A program made the translations under genes and the position numbers. Positions 1-6,852 of a stretch of DNA of 34,546 nt are shown here, piece by piece. Within the stretch, counting starts at the first letter, position 1; each line of letters opens with the position of its first letter. The stretch covers positions 1 through 34,546 of the forward strand of contig NZ_JNWZ01000096.1 of assembly GCF_000716545.1 (NCBI RefSeq), in the 5' to 3' direction. The notes under the pieces were generated by a model, which was given only the letters and a program-made list of their open reading frames with translations, was not told the DNA's origin and ran no database searches. Origin of the DNA: Kitasatospora phosalacinea (GTDB lineage: Bacteria > Actinomycetota > Actinomycetes > Streptomycetales > Streptomycetaceae).

Positions 1-1369
1 GGGTGGTGGTGTCGGTGCGGCTGCGGCGGCTGGTGTGCCCGGTGCTCGGCTGCCCGCGGCAGACGTTCCGCGAGCAGGTCCCCGGCGTCGTGGAGCGCTA
101 CCAGCGCCGCACCAGACGACTTTCCGACCAACTCTGCGCTGTGGTAAAGGAGTTGGCGGGCCGGGCGGGCGCCCGCCTCTCCCACTCGCTGACGTGCGCA
201 ATCTCCCGCTCGACCGCACTGCGCCTGCCGATGCGCCAGACACTGCCGCCCCTTCGCGTCCCGCGCGTGCTCGGCGTCGACGACTTCGCCCTCAAGCGCC
301 GGCACCGCTACGCGACCGTGGTCATCGACGCCGAGACCGGCGAGCGGATCGACGTCCTGCCCGGCCGCACCGCCCAGACCCTGACCGCGTGGCTGCGCGA
401 GCACCCCGGGATCGAGATGGTCTGCCGGGACGGATCCGGCTCCTACGGCGAGGCGATCCGCCAAGCCCTGCCCGACGCGGTGCAGGTCAGCGACAGATGG
501 CACCTCTGGACGAACCTGTGCGACAGGGTCCTGGCCGAGGTCCGCCCCCACGCCGCCTGCTGGGCCACCGCCGTGAACCCCGTCCGACCCGGTGGCATGC
601 GCGAGCAGACCACCCGCGAACGCCGGCACAAGGTCCACGACCTGCTCGGCCAGGGCGTCGGCCTGCTCGAATGCGCCCGCCGTCTCGACGTCGCGCTGAA
701 CACCGTCAAGCGGTACGCCCGCATGAACGAGCCCACCGCAGAGCGCCGCGCGCCCCGCTACCAGCCCACGCTCGTCGGCCCCTACCGCGACCACCTGCGC
801 CGACGCAGGGCCGAGGACCCCGCAGCGCCCGTCACCCACCTCCTGCGCGAAATCAAGGAACTCGGCTGCACCGGCAGCGCGAACCTCCTGGTCCGCTACC
901 TCAACCAGGGCCGCGCCGAGGGCGACAGGCCCGTCACCACCCCGAAGCACTTCGCCCGACTCCTGCTCACCCGCCCCGAGAACCTCCGCGACAAGGACAC
1001 CTCACTCCTGCGGGAACTCACCCAGACCTGCCCCGAGATGACCGAACTCGCCATCCTTGTCGGCGAGTTCGCCACGCTGCTGACACCGGCCGAGGGCAAC
1101 GCCGCCCGGCTCACCGACTGGATCACCCGGGTCCGCAACGCCCGCCTCCCTCAGCTGCACTCCTTCGCCAACGGCCTCGAACTCGACCGCGCCGCCGTCG
1201 ACGCCGGACCCACCCTCCCCTACAGCAACGGTCGAACCGAAGGCGTCAACACCCGAACCAAGCGGATCATGAGACAGATGCACGGCCGAGCCGGATTCCC
1301 CCTGCTCCGCCACCGCATCCTCCTCCAATGATCACCACACAGCGTCACCACCGATTACGGGACGGAGCC
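1..1369 (+). mobile_element. ISL3-family insertion sequence, right part only
   Basis: The element carries the transposase ending at 1331. The 38 bp after its stop end in a stretch (about 1343-1369) that reads, on the minus strand, GGCTCCGTCCCGTAATCGG. This looks like the terminal inverted repeat of actinomycete ISL3 elements, so I place the right end near 1369. The left end lies outside the window, so neither the matching inverted repeat nor the target duplication can be checked. Seen: the transposase and its closeness to the CRISPR repeats. Inferred: the exact boundary. Confidence 0.5.
3..1331 (+). CDS. ISL3 family transposase (5' end outside window)
   Basis: DDE transposase that moves its insertion sequence by cutting and joining DNA ends. 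The visible 442 residues begin with a cysteine-containing segment (VCPVLGCPRQTF), the end of the N-terminal zinc-binding region of ISL3 transposases. The catalytic domain follows: GVDDFALKR (first Asp), then CRDGSGSYGEA and VSDRWHLW, and a C-terminal YSNGRTEGVNTRTKR segment carrying the acidic residue. Full-length relatives run roughly 500 residues or more, and the reading frame is open to the window edge, so the true start probably lies upstream and the GTG at position 3 is only the first start visible. The C-terminus looks complete and I see no internal stop, so the enzyme could be active. It lies about 70 bp before the first CRISPR repeat. Confidence 0.88.
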   Translation: MVVSVRLRRLVCPVLGCPRQTFREQVPGVVERYQRRTRRLSDQLCAVVKELAGRAGARLSHSLTCAISRSTALRLPMRQTLPPLRVPRVLGVDDFALKRRHRYATVVIDAETGERIDVLPGRTAQTLTAWLREHPGIEMVCRDGSGSYGEAIRQALPDAVQVSDRWHLWTNLCDRVLAEVRPHAACWATAVNPVRPGGMREQTTRERRHKVHDLLGQGVGLLECARRLDVALNTVKRYARMNEPTAERRAPRYQPTLVGPYRDHLRRRRAEDPAAPVTHLLREIKELGCTGSANLLVRYLNQGRAEGDRPVTTPKHFARLLLTRPENLRDKDTSLLRELTQTCPEMTELAILVGEFATLLTPAEGNAARLTDWITRVRNARLPQLHSFANGLELDRAAVDAGPTLPYSNGRTEGVNTRTKRIMRQMHGRAGFPLLRHRILLQ

Positions 1370-1401
1370 GGTCACCGTACAGACCCGGTGCAGGTCAAAA
1401 G

Positions 1402-1550
1402 GTCCTCCCCGCGCGAGCGGGGGGCTGCCGTTCTTCGGGCACAAGACCGTGGCCGCGGTCCTGTCCTCCCCGCTCGAGCGGGGGTCTGCCGGTGCGGTGG
1501 TCCACCAGATGCTGGGATATGATGCCCTTCCGTGCGAGCGCGGCCTGCTG
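1402..1550 (+). CRISPR. Type I-E-like CRISPR remnant, 3 repeats, 2 spacers
   Basis: Two 29-bp repeats at 1402-1430 and 1463-1491 differ at only two positions. Both carry a CTCCCCGC...GAGCGGGG hairpin and end in CTGCCG, like the 29-bp E. coli-type repeat. The spacing is exactly 61 bp, giving 32-bp spacers at 1431-1462 and 1492-1523, the standard I-E geometry. A third, degenerate repeat begins at the predicted position 1524 and runs to about 1550 with an indel and several substitutions, as terminal repeats often do. By homology the array reads left to right. No cas gene is in the window. The IS end lies about 32 bp before repeat 1. Confidence 0.82.
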
Positions 1551-2197
1551 TTTGACGCGCTCTTTCGTCGTACCCGCGGAAGAGTGCGGATCGGCCCTGT
1601 CGGCACTGCTGTACTTCCTGCCGGGTTCGGACTTGGCTGAGGGGGGAAGGACGGCGTCAGTGACCGCCTGGCGGTGAACCTTGTACTGGAGGCGTGGAAA
1701 TCCACCTGGCCCGGTGGATCCCGCTGACGCCTATGGTGGGGGAGGCCGTCGAGTGGTACGCCGATACCCATGGGACTTGGCGCTGCCGACGGTCACCTGG
1801 AGTCAGGTGCCCGGCCGGGTGTTCTTCCGGCAGGGACACGATGTTGTGCTGTGCTGCCACTGGTGTCGTCCCGGCCGGTGAATCGGTGGTGACGAGTCGT
1901 CAGGCAAGGTCACCAAAAGCAGCATCGGCCCGAGTACACCCTGGCCCACCTGCTGGTATCCGGGAACGGAGGTCTCTGCGGCTGGTCGGTGCCGATCACG
2001 CGGTGAAGCTGGTCGTCTTGGCGCCGGCTGTCGGGCTGCTGCTGTGGCAGCCGCTGCCTGAGCACCGGTTCTCCCAGGTCAGCGGTACAGGGGAGGAGAT
2101 GCCGGCGCTGTCGTCGGTAGCGTGGGGAATCCCCTGAACTCCTTCGCTCGCCGGGCCGGGAGCCGCTATCCTCCTGACACCGGATGGGTGAACGTAG
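1551..2197. other. No credible gene; decayed DNA
   Basis: Roughly 650 bp between the last CRISPR repeat and the membrane-protein remnant. Short open frames exist on both strands, but they show no G/C third-position bias, no ribosome site and no recognisable domain. One frame at about 2000-2137 encodes a hydrophobic stretch (KLVVLAPAVGLLLWQPL) that could be a leftover membrane helix, but I cannot connect it to a family. The base composition is less extreme than in the neighbouring genes. I see no tRNA or further repeat. Confidence 0.5.
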
Positions 2198-2356
2198 AAC
2201 CTGTACGTCTCGGTGACCAACTCCACCGCCTTCAGCCCCACCGACACCATGCCGCTCTCCACCCGGGCCAAGGCCCTGATGGCCGTCGAGAGCATCGCCG
2301 CCCTCATCACCTCGCTGCTGGTCATCGCCCACGCGGTGGGCCTGCTCGACAAGTAG
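2198..2356 (+). pseudogene. 3' remnant of an ion-channel-like membrane protein gene
   Basis: In one frame the last 52 codons read NLYVSVTNSTAFSPTD, TMPLSTRAKALMAVES and a final hydrophobic helix before a TAG stop at 2354-2356. The pattern of a short polar 'AFSPTDTMPL' loop followed by a terminal helix resembles the C-terminus of actinomycete two-helix ion-channel or DUF1345-type membrane proteins (from memory, not searched). TAG and TGA codons lie in the same frame directly upstream (2189-2197), and nothing upstream supplies the rest of the protein. I therefore read it as the surviving 3' end of a gene truncated by the rearrangement that left the IS and CRISPR scar. It converges on the DUF3618 gene. 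Confidence 0.6.
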
Positions 2357-2380
2357 CACCGCTCTGCCGCGCCGGGCCGG

Positions 2381-3064
2381 TCAGGAGGGCCGGTGCTCGT
2401 CCGGGCGGCCGCGGACGCCGTCCCGCACGTCGTGGGCGGTCTCCCGGCCGGTGGCCCGCAGCTCCTCGGCCGCGTGCTGCCCGGCGTCGCGGGCGGCGGA
2501 CGCCGTGGTACCGGCGGCCTGCCGCGCGGCGTCCTCCACCGACCGCACCGCCCGGGCGGCCGGGTCGCGCAGGTCGTCCCGGACGTCCTGCGCGGCGTCG
2601 AGGGCGGCCCGCTTGACCGGCTCCAACAGCTCCGGGTGCTCGCGCAGCCGCTCGCCGCCCCGCTCCTCGACCCGGCTGGTGGGCAGCAGCGCCGCCGCGA
2701 GCAGGCCCGCGCCGAACGCCACCAGGCCCGCGCCCAGCGGGCTGCCCTGCGTCCGCCGGCGCACCTGCTCGGGCGCCCGCCGGACGGACTCGCCCAGCTG
2801 GGCGGCGCCCTCCTGCGCGGTGCGGCCCAGCTGGGCGGCGGTGTCACCGGTGGCGGCCGCCGCGTGGCGGGTCGACGCGGCGCTGTCGTGGACGGGTCCC
2901 ATCACTCGCTCCTTGATCCCGGTCATCGTGCGGCGTGCGGCGTCGGCCCGGCGGTGCACCACCCGGCTGGGGGTGATCCGGTCGGCCAGCCGGTCGACGT
3001 TGTGCGCCAGGTGCGCCCGGCGGGCCTCGACCTCGCTCCTCAGCTCATCGGGTGTCGCGCCCAT
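2381..3064 (-). CDS. DUF3618 domain-containing protein
   Basis: A 227-residue protein of unknown biochemical function. It opens with ATPDELRSEVEARRAHLAHN and then DRLADRITPS, the typical DUF3618 signature (a helical segment before a conserved V..R). A long Ala/Gln-rich amphipathic region follows, then one hydrophobic segment at about residues 108-128 (SPLGAGLVAFGAGLLAAALL), and then a charged tail rich in A, R, D and E. The ATG at 3064 is chosen because AAGGAGGA lies about 7 nt upstream on the minus strand and because the DUF3618 motif starts just after it. The start overlaps the end of the holin-like gene by 25 bp, implying translational coupling. It is last in a three-gene operon. A role at the cell envelope under stress is inference from context. 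Confidence 0.85.
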   Translation of the reverse strand: MGATPDELRSEVEARRAHLAHNVDRLADRITPSRVVHRRADAARRTMTGIKERVMGPVHDSAASTRHAAAATGDTAAQLGRTAQEGAAQLGESVRRAPEQVRRRTQGSPLGAGLVAFGAGLLAAALLPTSRVEERGGERLREHPELLEPVKRAALDAAQDVRDDLRDPAARAVRSVEDAARQAAGTTASAARDAGQHAAEELRATGRETAHDVRDGVRGRPDEHRPS

Positions 3065-3555
3065 GCGGCGTCCTCCTTCAGGGTCTCCACGGTCTGTTCG
3101 GGCTTGAGCCGGACGTCCTTCAGCCGTTTGCGGCCGGCGCTCCACAGCACCGCCCCGGCCAGCGCCCACAGGACGGTGACCACCAGCGCGGCCCACGCCG
3201 GGGGCATCAGCGCGGCGAGCGCGAAGACCACCGTCAGGCTGCCCAGGACGACCGCCATGTGACCGGCGTACCCGGCGCCGGCGAGCATGCCGGAAGCCTT
3301 GCCCGCCTTGGTCGCCTCCTGCTTGATCTCGGCCTTCGCGAGTTCGATCTCGTCGCGCACCAGGCGGCTCAGGTCGCCGGTGATCTCGCCGATCAGGTCG
3401 CCCAGCGACTCGTGCCCGCCCCGCTCGGCGGAGCCGGGCGGCTGCTCCGGCGGCGGAGGCGTCCGGCCCGGGTCGCCCGCCCCGGGGTAGCCGGCGGTGC
3501 GGTAGCCGGTGGTCGGGTCCCCGGAGGACCGGTGGTCGGTGAAGGGTGCGGGCAT
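3040..3555 (-). CDS. Phage-holin-like (superfamily III / DUF1469) membrane protein
   Basis: A 171-residue protein. The first ~50 residues are Pro/Gly-rich and probably disordered. Next comes an amphipathic helix (SLGDLIGEITGDLSRLVRDE, then IELAKAEIKQEATKA), the hallmark of the Phage_holin_3_6 family. Two hydrophobic helices follow at about residues 95-140 and a short basic tail ends the protein. Despite the family name, chromosomal members in actinomycetes are not tied to lysis, and no prophage genes are seen here. The ATG at 3555 is separated from the upstream gene's stop by only 3 nt, so the genes are coupled. It overlaps the DUF3618 gene downstream. The usual reading is a membrane-associated envelope protein of unknown role. 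Confidence 0.82.
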   Translation of the reverse strand: MPAPFTDHRSSGDPTTGYRTAGYPGAGDPGRTPPPPEQPPGSAERGGHESLGDLIGEITGDLSRLVRDEIELAKAEIKQEATKAGKASGMLAGAGYAGHMAVVLGSLTVVFALAALMPPAWAALVVTVLWALAGAVLWSAGRKRLKDVRLKPEQTVETLKEDAAWARHPMS

Positions 3556-3558
3556 GGC

Positions 3559-4464
3559 TCACACCCCCCGGGCCGGCGGCTGCTGCCCCAGGCCGTGGAA
3601 CGGGTCCTGCTCCTGGCCCTGGCCGGGGAGCGGGCCCTGCAACTGGCCGTGGCGCGGGTCCTCGACGTGGCCCGGCTCCGGCGAGTGGCCCGGGGCCTCG
3701 GCGTGGCGCGGGTTGGGCTGGTAGGCGGGGGCCCCGCCGTACGGGTCGGACGTGCCGGGGACCGCCGGGGGCACGGAGGGCGGGGCGCTCACCGGAGCCG
3801 CCACGACGCCCGGCCGGTCCGGCCACGTCCCGTCCCGGCCCTCGTCGCCGGTGCGGACGTCCCGGTCGCCGTACCCGGTGTACCCGTCGTACTGGTCGCG
3901 ACCGTCACGGCCGTCACGACCGTCACGGCCGTCGTGCTCGGACGGGCCGCCGGCCGCGACGACGCCCTTGCCGGCCCGGCCGAGCGCGAACCCGGCCAGC
4001 GCCGCTCCCGCCAGGAACAGGCCGGGTCGGCGGCGCGCGAAGTCCTGCACGTCCTCCAGCAGCCCGTCCGGGCCGCGCCGCTGCAGGTGGTCGGCCACCC
4101 GTCGGCCGCCGTCGGCGAGCTGGGCGACCGCGACGGCGGCCGTCGAGTCGGGCTTGCCGTGCGCGGCCATCTCCCGCAGCTCCTCCGCCAGCCGGCGGAC
4201 GTTCTCCGCCAGCCGCTCGGTCTGCTCCCGGGCCTGGCCCCGCACCTGGCCGCGGGCCTCGTCGAGCAGGTCACGGGCCTGCGCGAGCGCCTCCTGGGCG
4301 ACCTGGGCGGCCTGCTCCTCGACCGTCCCCGCGACCTCGCCCGCGCGGTCGGCCACCACGTGCGCGCCCTCGGCGGCTCCGGTCCGCACGCTCCGGACGG
4401 CGGCACCCGCCGGGCCGGAATGCGGTTCCGACTCCCAACTCCCCTGATTCGCATAGTCGTTCAA
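3559..4464 (-). CDS. Hydrophilic coiled-coil/disordered protein, first gene of holin-DUF3618 operon
   Basis: A 301-residue protein that I do not recognise as a named family. The start is TTG (4462-4464), with GTGAGGAGC a few nucleotides upstream. Residues ~25-130 are helical and charged (AEEGAH-like heptads, QVAQEALAQARDLLDEARGQ), suggesting a coiled coil. One short hydrophobic segment follows (RPGLFLAGAALAGFALG, about 150-167). The C-terminal ~130 residues are low complexity: a GRDGRDGRDGRD tract, a Tyr/Gly/Asp stretch, then Pro/Gln/His-rich sequence ending in PPARGV. The layout (helical part, membrane anchor, long disordered tail) matches the two downstream genes in style. I infer a structural envelope role. 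Confidence 0.75.
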   Translation of the reverse strand: MNDYANQGSWESEPHSGPAGAAVRSVRTGAAEGAHVVADRAGEVAGTVEEQAAQVAQEALAQARDLLDEARGQVRGQAREQTERLAENVRRLAEELREMAAHGKPDSTAAVAVAQLADGGRRVADHLQRRGPDGLLEDVQDFARRRPGLFLAGAALAGFALGRAGKGVVAAGGPSEHDGRDGRDGRDGRDQYDGYTGYGDRDVRTGDEGRDGTWPDRPGVVAAPVSAPPSVPPAVPGTSDPYGGAPAYQPNPRHAEAPGHSPEPGHVEDPRHGQLQGPLPGQGQEQDPFHGLGQQPPARGV

Positions 4465-4514
4465 GGCTGCTCCTCACTCCGTGGGTCGGATCGTCCGTGC
4501 CGCCCGCCTGCCCT

Positions 4515-4538
4515 GTTTCGGAGGAGATACACAGGTAT
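4515..4538 (+). promoter_or_regulatory. Possible sigma-B-type promoter upstream of the MBL-fold gene
   Basis: GTTT (4515-4518), a 14-nt spacer, then AGGTAT (4533-4538). The published Streptomyces sigma-B/F-type consensus is roughly GNNT-N14-16-GGGTAY, so there is one mismatch in the -10 box. It points toward the hydrolase at 4690, with a leader of about 145 nt. A single short motif in high-GC DNA is weak evidence. Confidence 0.28.
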
Positions 4539-4689
4539 GTCCCCAACTGCTCCGGCCCGGTGCCGGCCTCCGGGCCGGGCCGCTGCCGCCCCGTCAACCC
4601 GCATGCCCGCCAAAGCCGATGACGTGCCGTCCGGAGCCGACCGATCCGGCACCGGAACCGGCGGCACACGACCGACGTCCTACCGGGGC

Positions 4690-5646
4690 ATGAGTGACAA
4701 CACCTTGGGACGACGCGGACTCCTGCGGACGGCGGTCGCGGGGGCCGCCCTCCTCCCGGTCGCCGGAGCCGTCCCCACGGCCGCCGCGGACGAGCCGCGA
4801 CCGCAACCGCCGGGCGGCGGCACCGAGACGGCGTTCACCTGGCTCGGCAACAGCGGGTGGCGGATCGAGGGCGACGGGCACACCGTGCTCTTCGACCCGT
4901 ACCTCACCCGCTTCCCCACCCACGGCTTCGACGCCTCCACCCCGCTCACCGTGGCCACCGACGTGGTCGACCGGCACATCGGGGAACCGGACCTCGTCCT
5001 GGTCAGCCACAGCCACTGGGACCACTTCAACGACGTCCCGTACATCGCGAAGAGCCGCGGGGTGCAGGTGGTCGGCACCGCCACCACCTGCCACCTGCTG
5101 CGGGCGATGGGCGTGGCACCGGCCCAGCTGATCGTGGTGAAGGGCGGCGAGGTCCTCGACTTCGGCGGATACACCGTGCGGGTGGTGGCCAGCCTGCACA
5201 GCCGCAACGCCACCCACCGCTACTGGGCGCCCGGCACGCTCACCGCGCCGCCCGCGGCGCCGCCCGCGACGATCGGCGAACTCGTCGAGGGCGACACCCT
5301 GGCCTTCCAGGTCCGGATCGGTGACGGGCCGTCGACCCTGCTGACCGGCGCCAGCGACTTCGTCGAGCACACCCACGCCGGCCTGCGGCCCGACGTCGCG
5401 ATGATCGCCGTCGAGAGCACCGCCCGCATCACCCACCGGTACGTGCCCCGGTTGCTCCAGGCGCTCGACTTCCCGCGCACCGTCGTCCCGGTGCACTGGG
5501 ACACCTTCGAGACGCCGCTCGCCGACCCCGCCGTCCAGGACCCAGGGATGGACCTCGACGGCCTCCTCGCCCAGGTCCGCCAACTCTCCCCGCGCACCCG
5601 GCTGATCCGCCCCGAACACCTGGGCACCCTGCGCCTGAAGGCCTGA
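4690..5646 (+). CDS. Tat-exported MBL-fold metallo-hydrolase
   Basis: A 318-residue predicted exported hydrolase of the metallo-beta-lactamase fold. The N-terminus TLGRRGLLRTAVAGAALLP is a twin-arginine signal, followed by an AXA-type cleavage region (PTAAADEP). The mature part starts FTWLGNSGWRIEG, typical of UlaG/L-ascorbate-6-phosphate-lactonase-like and phospholipase-D-like members. The metal site is H-S-H-W-D-H (His107, His109, Asp111, His112). Later elements are a His in SLHSRNATH, an Asp in LTGASDF, and a terminal His in VPVHWDTFE. The substrate cannot be told from sequence. The ATG at 4690 is chosen because it directly precedes the Tat signal; the ribosome site (CCGGGG) is weak. It is divergent from the holin/DUF3618 operon, and stands alone or with the reductase downstream. 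Confidence 0.88.
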   Translation: MSDNTLGRRGLLRTAVAGAALLPVAGAVPTAAADEPRPQPPGGGTETAFTWLGNSGWRIEGDGHTVLFDPYLTRFPTHGFDASTPLTVATDVVDRHIGEPDLVLVSHSHWDHFNDVPYIAKSRGVQVVGTATTCHLLRAMGVAPAQLIVVKGGEVLDFGGYTVRVVASLHSRNATHRYWAPGTLTAPPAAPPATIGELVEGDTLAFQVRIGDGPSTLLTGASDFVEHTHAGLRPDVAMIAVESTARITHRYVPRLLQALDFPRTVVPVHWDTFETPLADPAVQDPGMDLDGLLAQVRQLSPRTRLIRPEHLGTLRLKA

Positions 5647-5758
5647 CGGGCACCCGAGGAATGCCGGCGGCCCGCCGGGGGTTGGGGCAAGGCGACCGTC
5701 CCCCCAGCCCTCCGGCGCGGCCGCCGCCCGACCGGAACGACCAGCACCGGAGCCCCAG

Positions 5759-6349
5759 ATGACACCCCGTTCGTTCCTGTTCCTGCTCGGCAGCGCCCGC
5801 ACCGGCGGCAACACCGAGGCACTGGCCCGCGCCGCCGCCGAGCAGCTCCCGGCCGGCACCGCGCAGCGCTGGCTGCACCTGGCCTCCCTCGACCTGCCCG
5901 AGTACGTCGACGCGCGGCACGCGCCGGGCGGGCCGCAGTCCCAGACCACCACCGGGGACGAGGCGCTGCTGCTGGAGGCCACGCTGGGGGCGAGCGACCT
6001 GGTGATCGCCTCGCCGCTGTACTGGTACTCGCTCTCCTCCGCCGCCAAGCGCTACCTCGACCACTGGTCGAAGTGGCTGCGCACCCCCGACCCGGAGTTC
6101 CGCGCCAAGATGGCCGGACGCACCCTGTGGGGCGTCACCGCGATGGCGCACGCCGAGCAGGAGGTGGCCCGCCCGCTGGAACTGACGCTCCAGCACTCCG
6201 CCGCGTACATGGGCATGCGCTTCGGCGGCGTCCTGCTGGGCAACGCCAGCAGCCCGGGCCAGGTCCTGGCGGACGAGGAGGCACTGGCCCGCGCCAAGAC
6301 CTTCTTCGCCCGGGAGCCGGAGCCCGCCCGCTTCCCCTACGAGCGGTAG
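5759..6349 (+). CDS. NADPH-dependent FMN reductase / flavodoxin-like oxidoreductase
   Basis: A 196-residue flavodoxin-fold protein. The FMN phosphate loop is visible at residues 9-18 (LLGSARTGGNTEALA). The second flavin-contact segment, ASPLYWYSLSSAAKRYLD (about 83-100), matches the 'P-xYW' pattern of NAD(P)H:quinone/FMN reductases. It probably reduces flavin or quinones with NAD(P)H in the cytoplasm. The ATG at 5759 follows a CCGGAGCCCCAG ribosome site. It lies 112 bp after the hydrolase on the same strand. That gap holds GC-rich inverted sequence, so co-transcription is uncertain. Its TAG stop lies inside a 16-bp palindrome shared with the convergent SRPBCC gene. Confidence 0.86.
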   Translation: MTPRSFLFLLGSARTGGNTEALARAAAEQLPAGTAQRWLHLASLDLPEYVDARHAPGGPQSQTTTGDEALLLEATLGASDLVIASPLYWYSLSSAAKRYLDHWSKWLRTPDPEFRAKMAGRTLWGVTAMAHAEQEVARPLELTLQHSAAYMGMRFGGVLLGNASSPGQVLADEEALARAKTFFAREPEPARFPYER

Positions 6350-6360
6350 CGGCCGCTACC
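6345..6360. terminator. 16-bp perfect palindrome spanning two convergent stop codons
   Basis: GGTAGCGGCCGCTACC reads identically on both strands. The TAG at 6347-6349 ends the reductase, and its mirror TAG at 6358-6356 ends the SRPBCC gene. It could form a short hairpin in both transcripts. There is no T-tract, so termination is only a suggestion. Confidence 0.4.
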
Positions 6361-6826
6361 GGCGCGCCCCGTCGAAGGCGGGGGAGGGGGAGTGCGAGCG
6401 GTCGGCCGCGCTGCGGGCGAGGTTGGACAGCAGCCGGCGGTTGCGCAGGTGCAGGACGAACTCGGTCAGCGGGTTCTCCAACCGCGCCCCGAGCCCGCGC
6501 AGCGGGTGCTCGTCGAGGATCAGCAGGGTGTGGTCGCCCCAGGGCGTGAGGGAGAAGGCGATCCGGGCGGTGCCGAACGGGTCCGCCGCGGCTTCGAGTT
6601 CGAGGCGGCGGCCGGGCTCGCAGATCCGCACCACGCAGGTGTCCTCCAGCGTGGCCGGACCGACGCCCACCCGGAACTTGAGGCGGGCCCCGACCTCGGG
6701 CCAGTGGTCGTCCGCGTCCAGGACGTCCTGGGTGCCGACCACCCACTGCGCGTAGCTCCGGGCGTTCGCCAGGAGGCCCCAGACCTGCTCGGGCGTGGCC
6801 TGGACCAGACGTTGGCGCTGTGCCAT
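6356..6826 (-). CDS. SRPBCC family (polyketide cyclase/START-like) protein
   Basis: A 156-residue protein with the SRPBCC start MAQRQRLVQATPEQVWGLLA, the usual 'V.A.pe.VW..l.d...y..Wv' pattern. A conserved middle follows (PEVGARLKFRVGVGP, then LEDTCVVRICEPGRRLELEA), and a C-terminal helix (GARLENPLTEFVLHLRNRRL) closes the ligand-binding cavity. The fold binds hydrophobic ligands; the ligand is unknown. The ATG at 6826 has GAAGGGA about 9 nt upstream. It lies 26 bp downstream of the FAD oxidoreductase on the same strand, so the two are probably co-transcribed and may act on the same lipid or isoprenoid-like substrate (inference). Confidence 0.85.
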   Translation of the reverse strand: MAQRQRLVQATPEQVWGLLANARSYAQWVVGTQDVLDADDHWPEVGARLKFRVGVGPATLEDTCVVRICEPGRRLELEAAADPFGTARIAFSLTPWGDHTLLILDEHPLRGLGARLENPLTEFVLHLRNRRLLSNLARSAADRSHSPSPAFDGARR

Positions 6827-6852
6827 GGATCCGTTCCCTTCGGGAGGGCGGG

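Noticed and set aside
1355..1771. 138-codon minus-strand frame across the CRISPR repeats
   Set aside because: Its translation contains the repeat-derived SPPLARGG-type peptides typical of CRISPR arrays misread as protein.
1694..2137. 147-codon plus-strand frame with a hydrophobic stretch
   Set aside because: No codon bias, no ribosome site, unusual Cys/Arg content and no family. Kept only as part of the decayed region.
3040..3555. Holin-like gene as sign of a prophage
   Set aside because: No endolysin, structural phage gene or integrase is nearby; the family is common in actinomycete chromosomes.
3052..4689. Extended N-terminus of the MBL-fold protein starting at 3052
   Set aside because: The extension is antisense to the holin/DUF3618 operon; the Tat signal starting at 4690 marks the true N-terminus.
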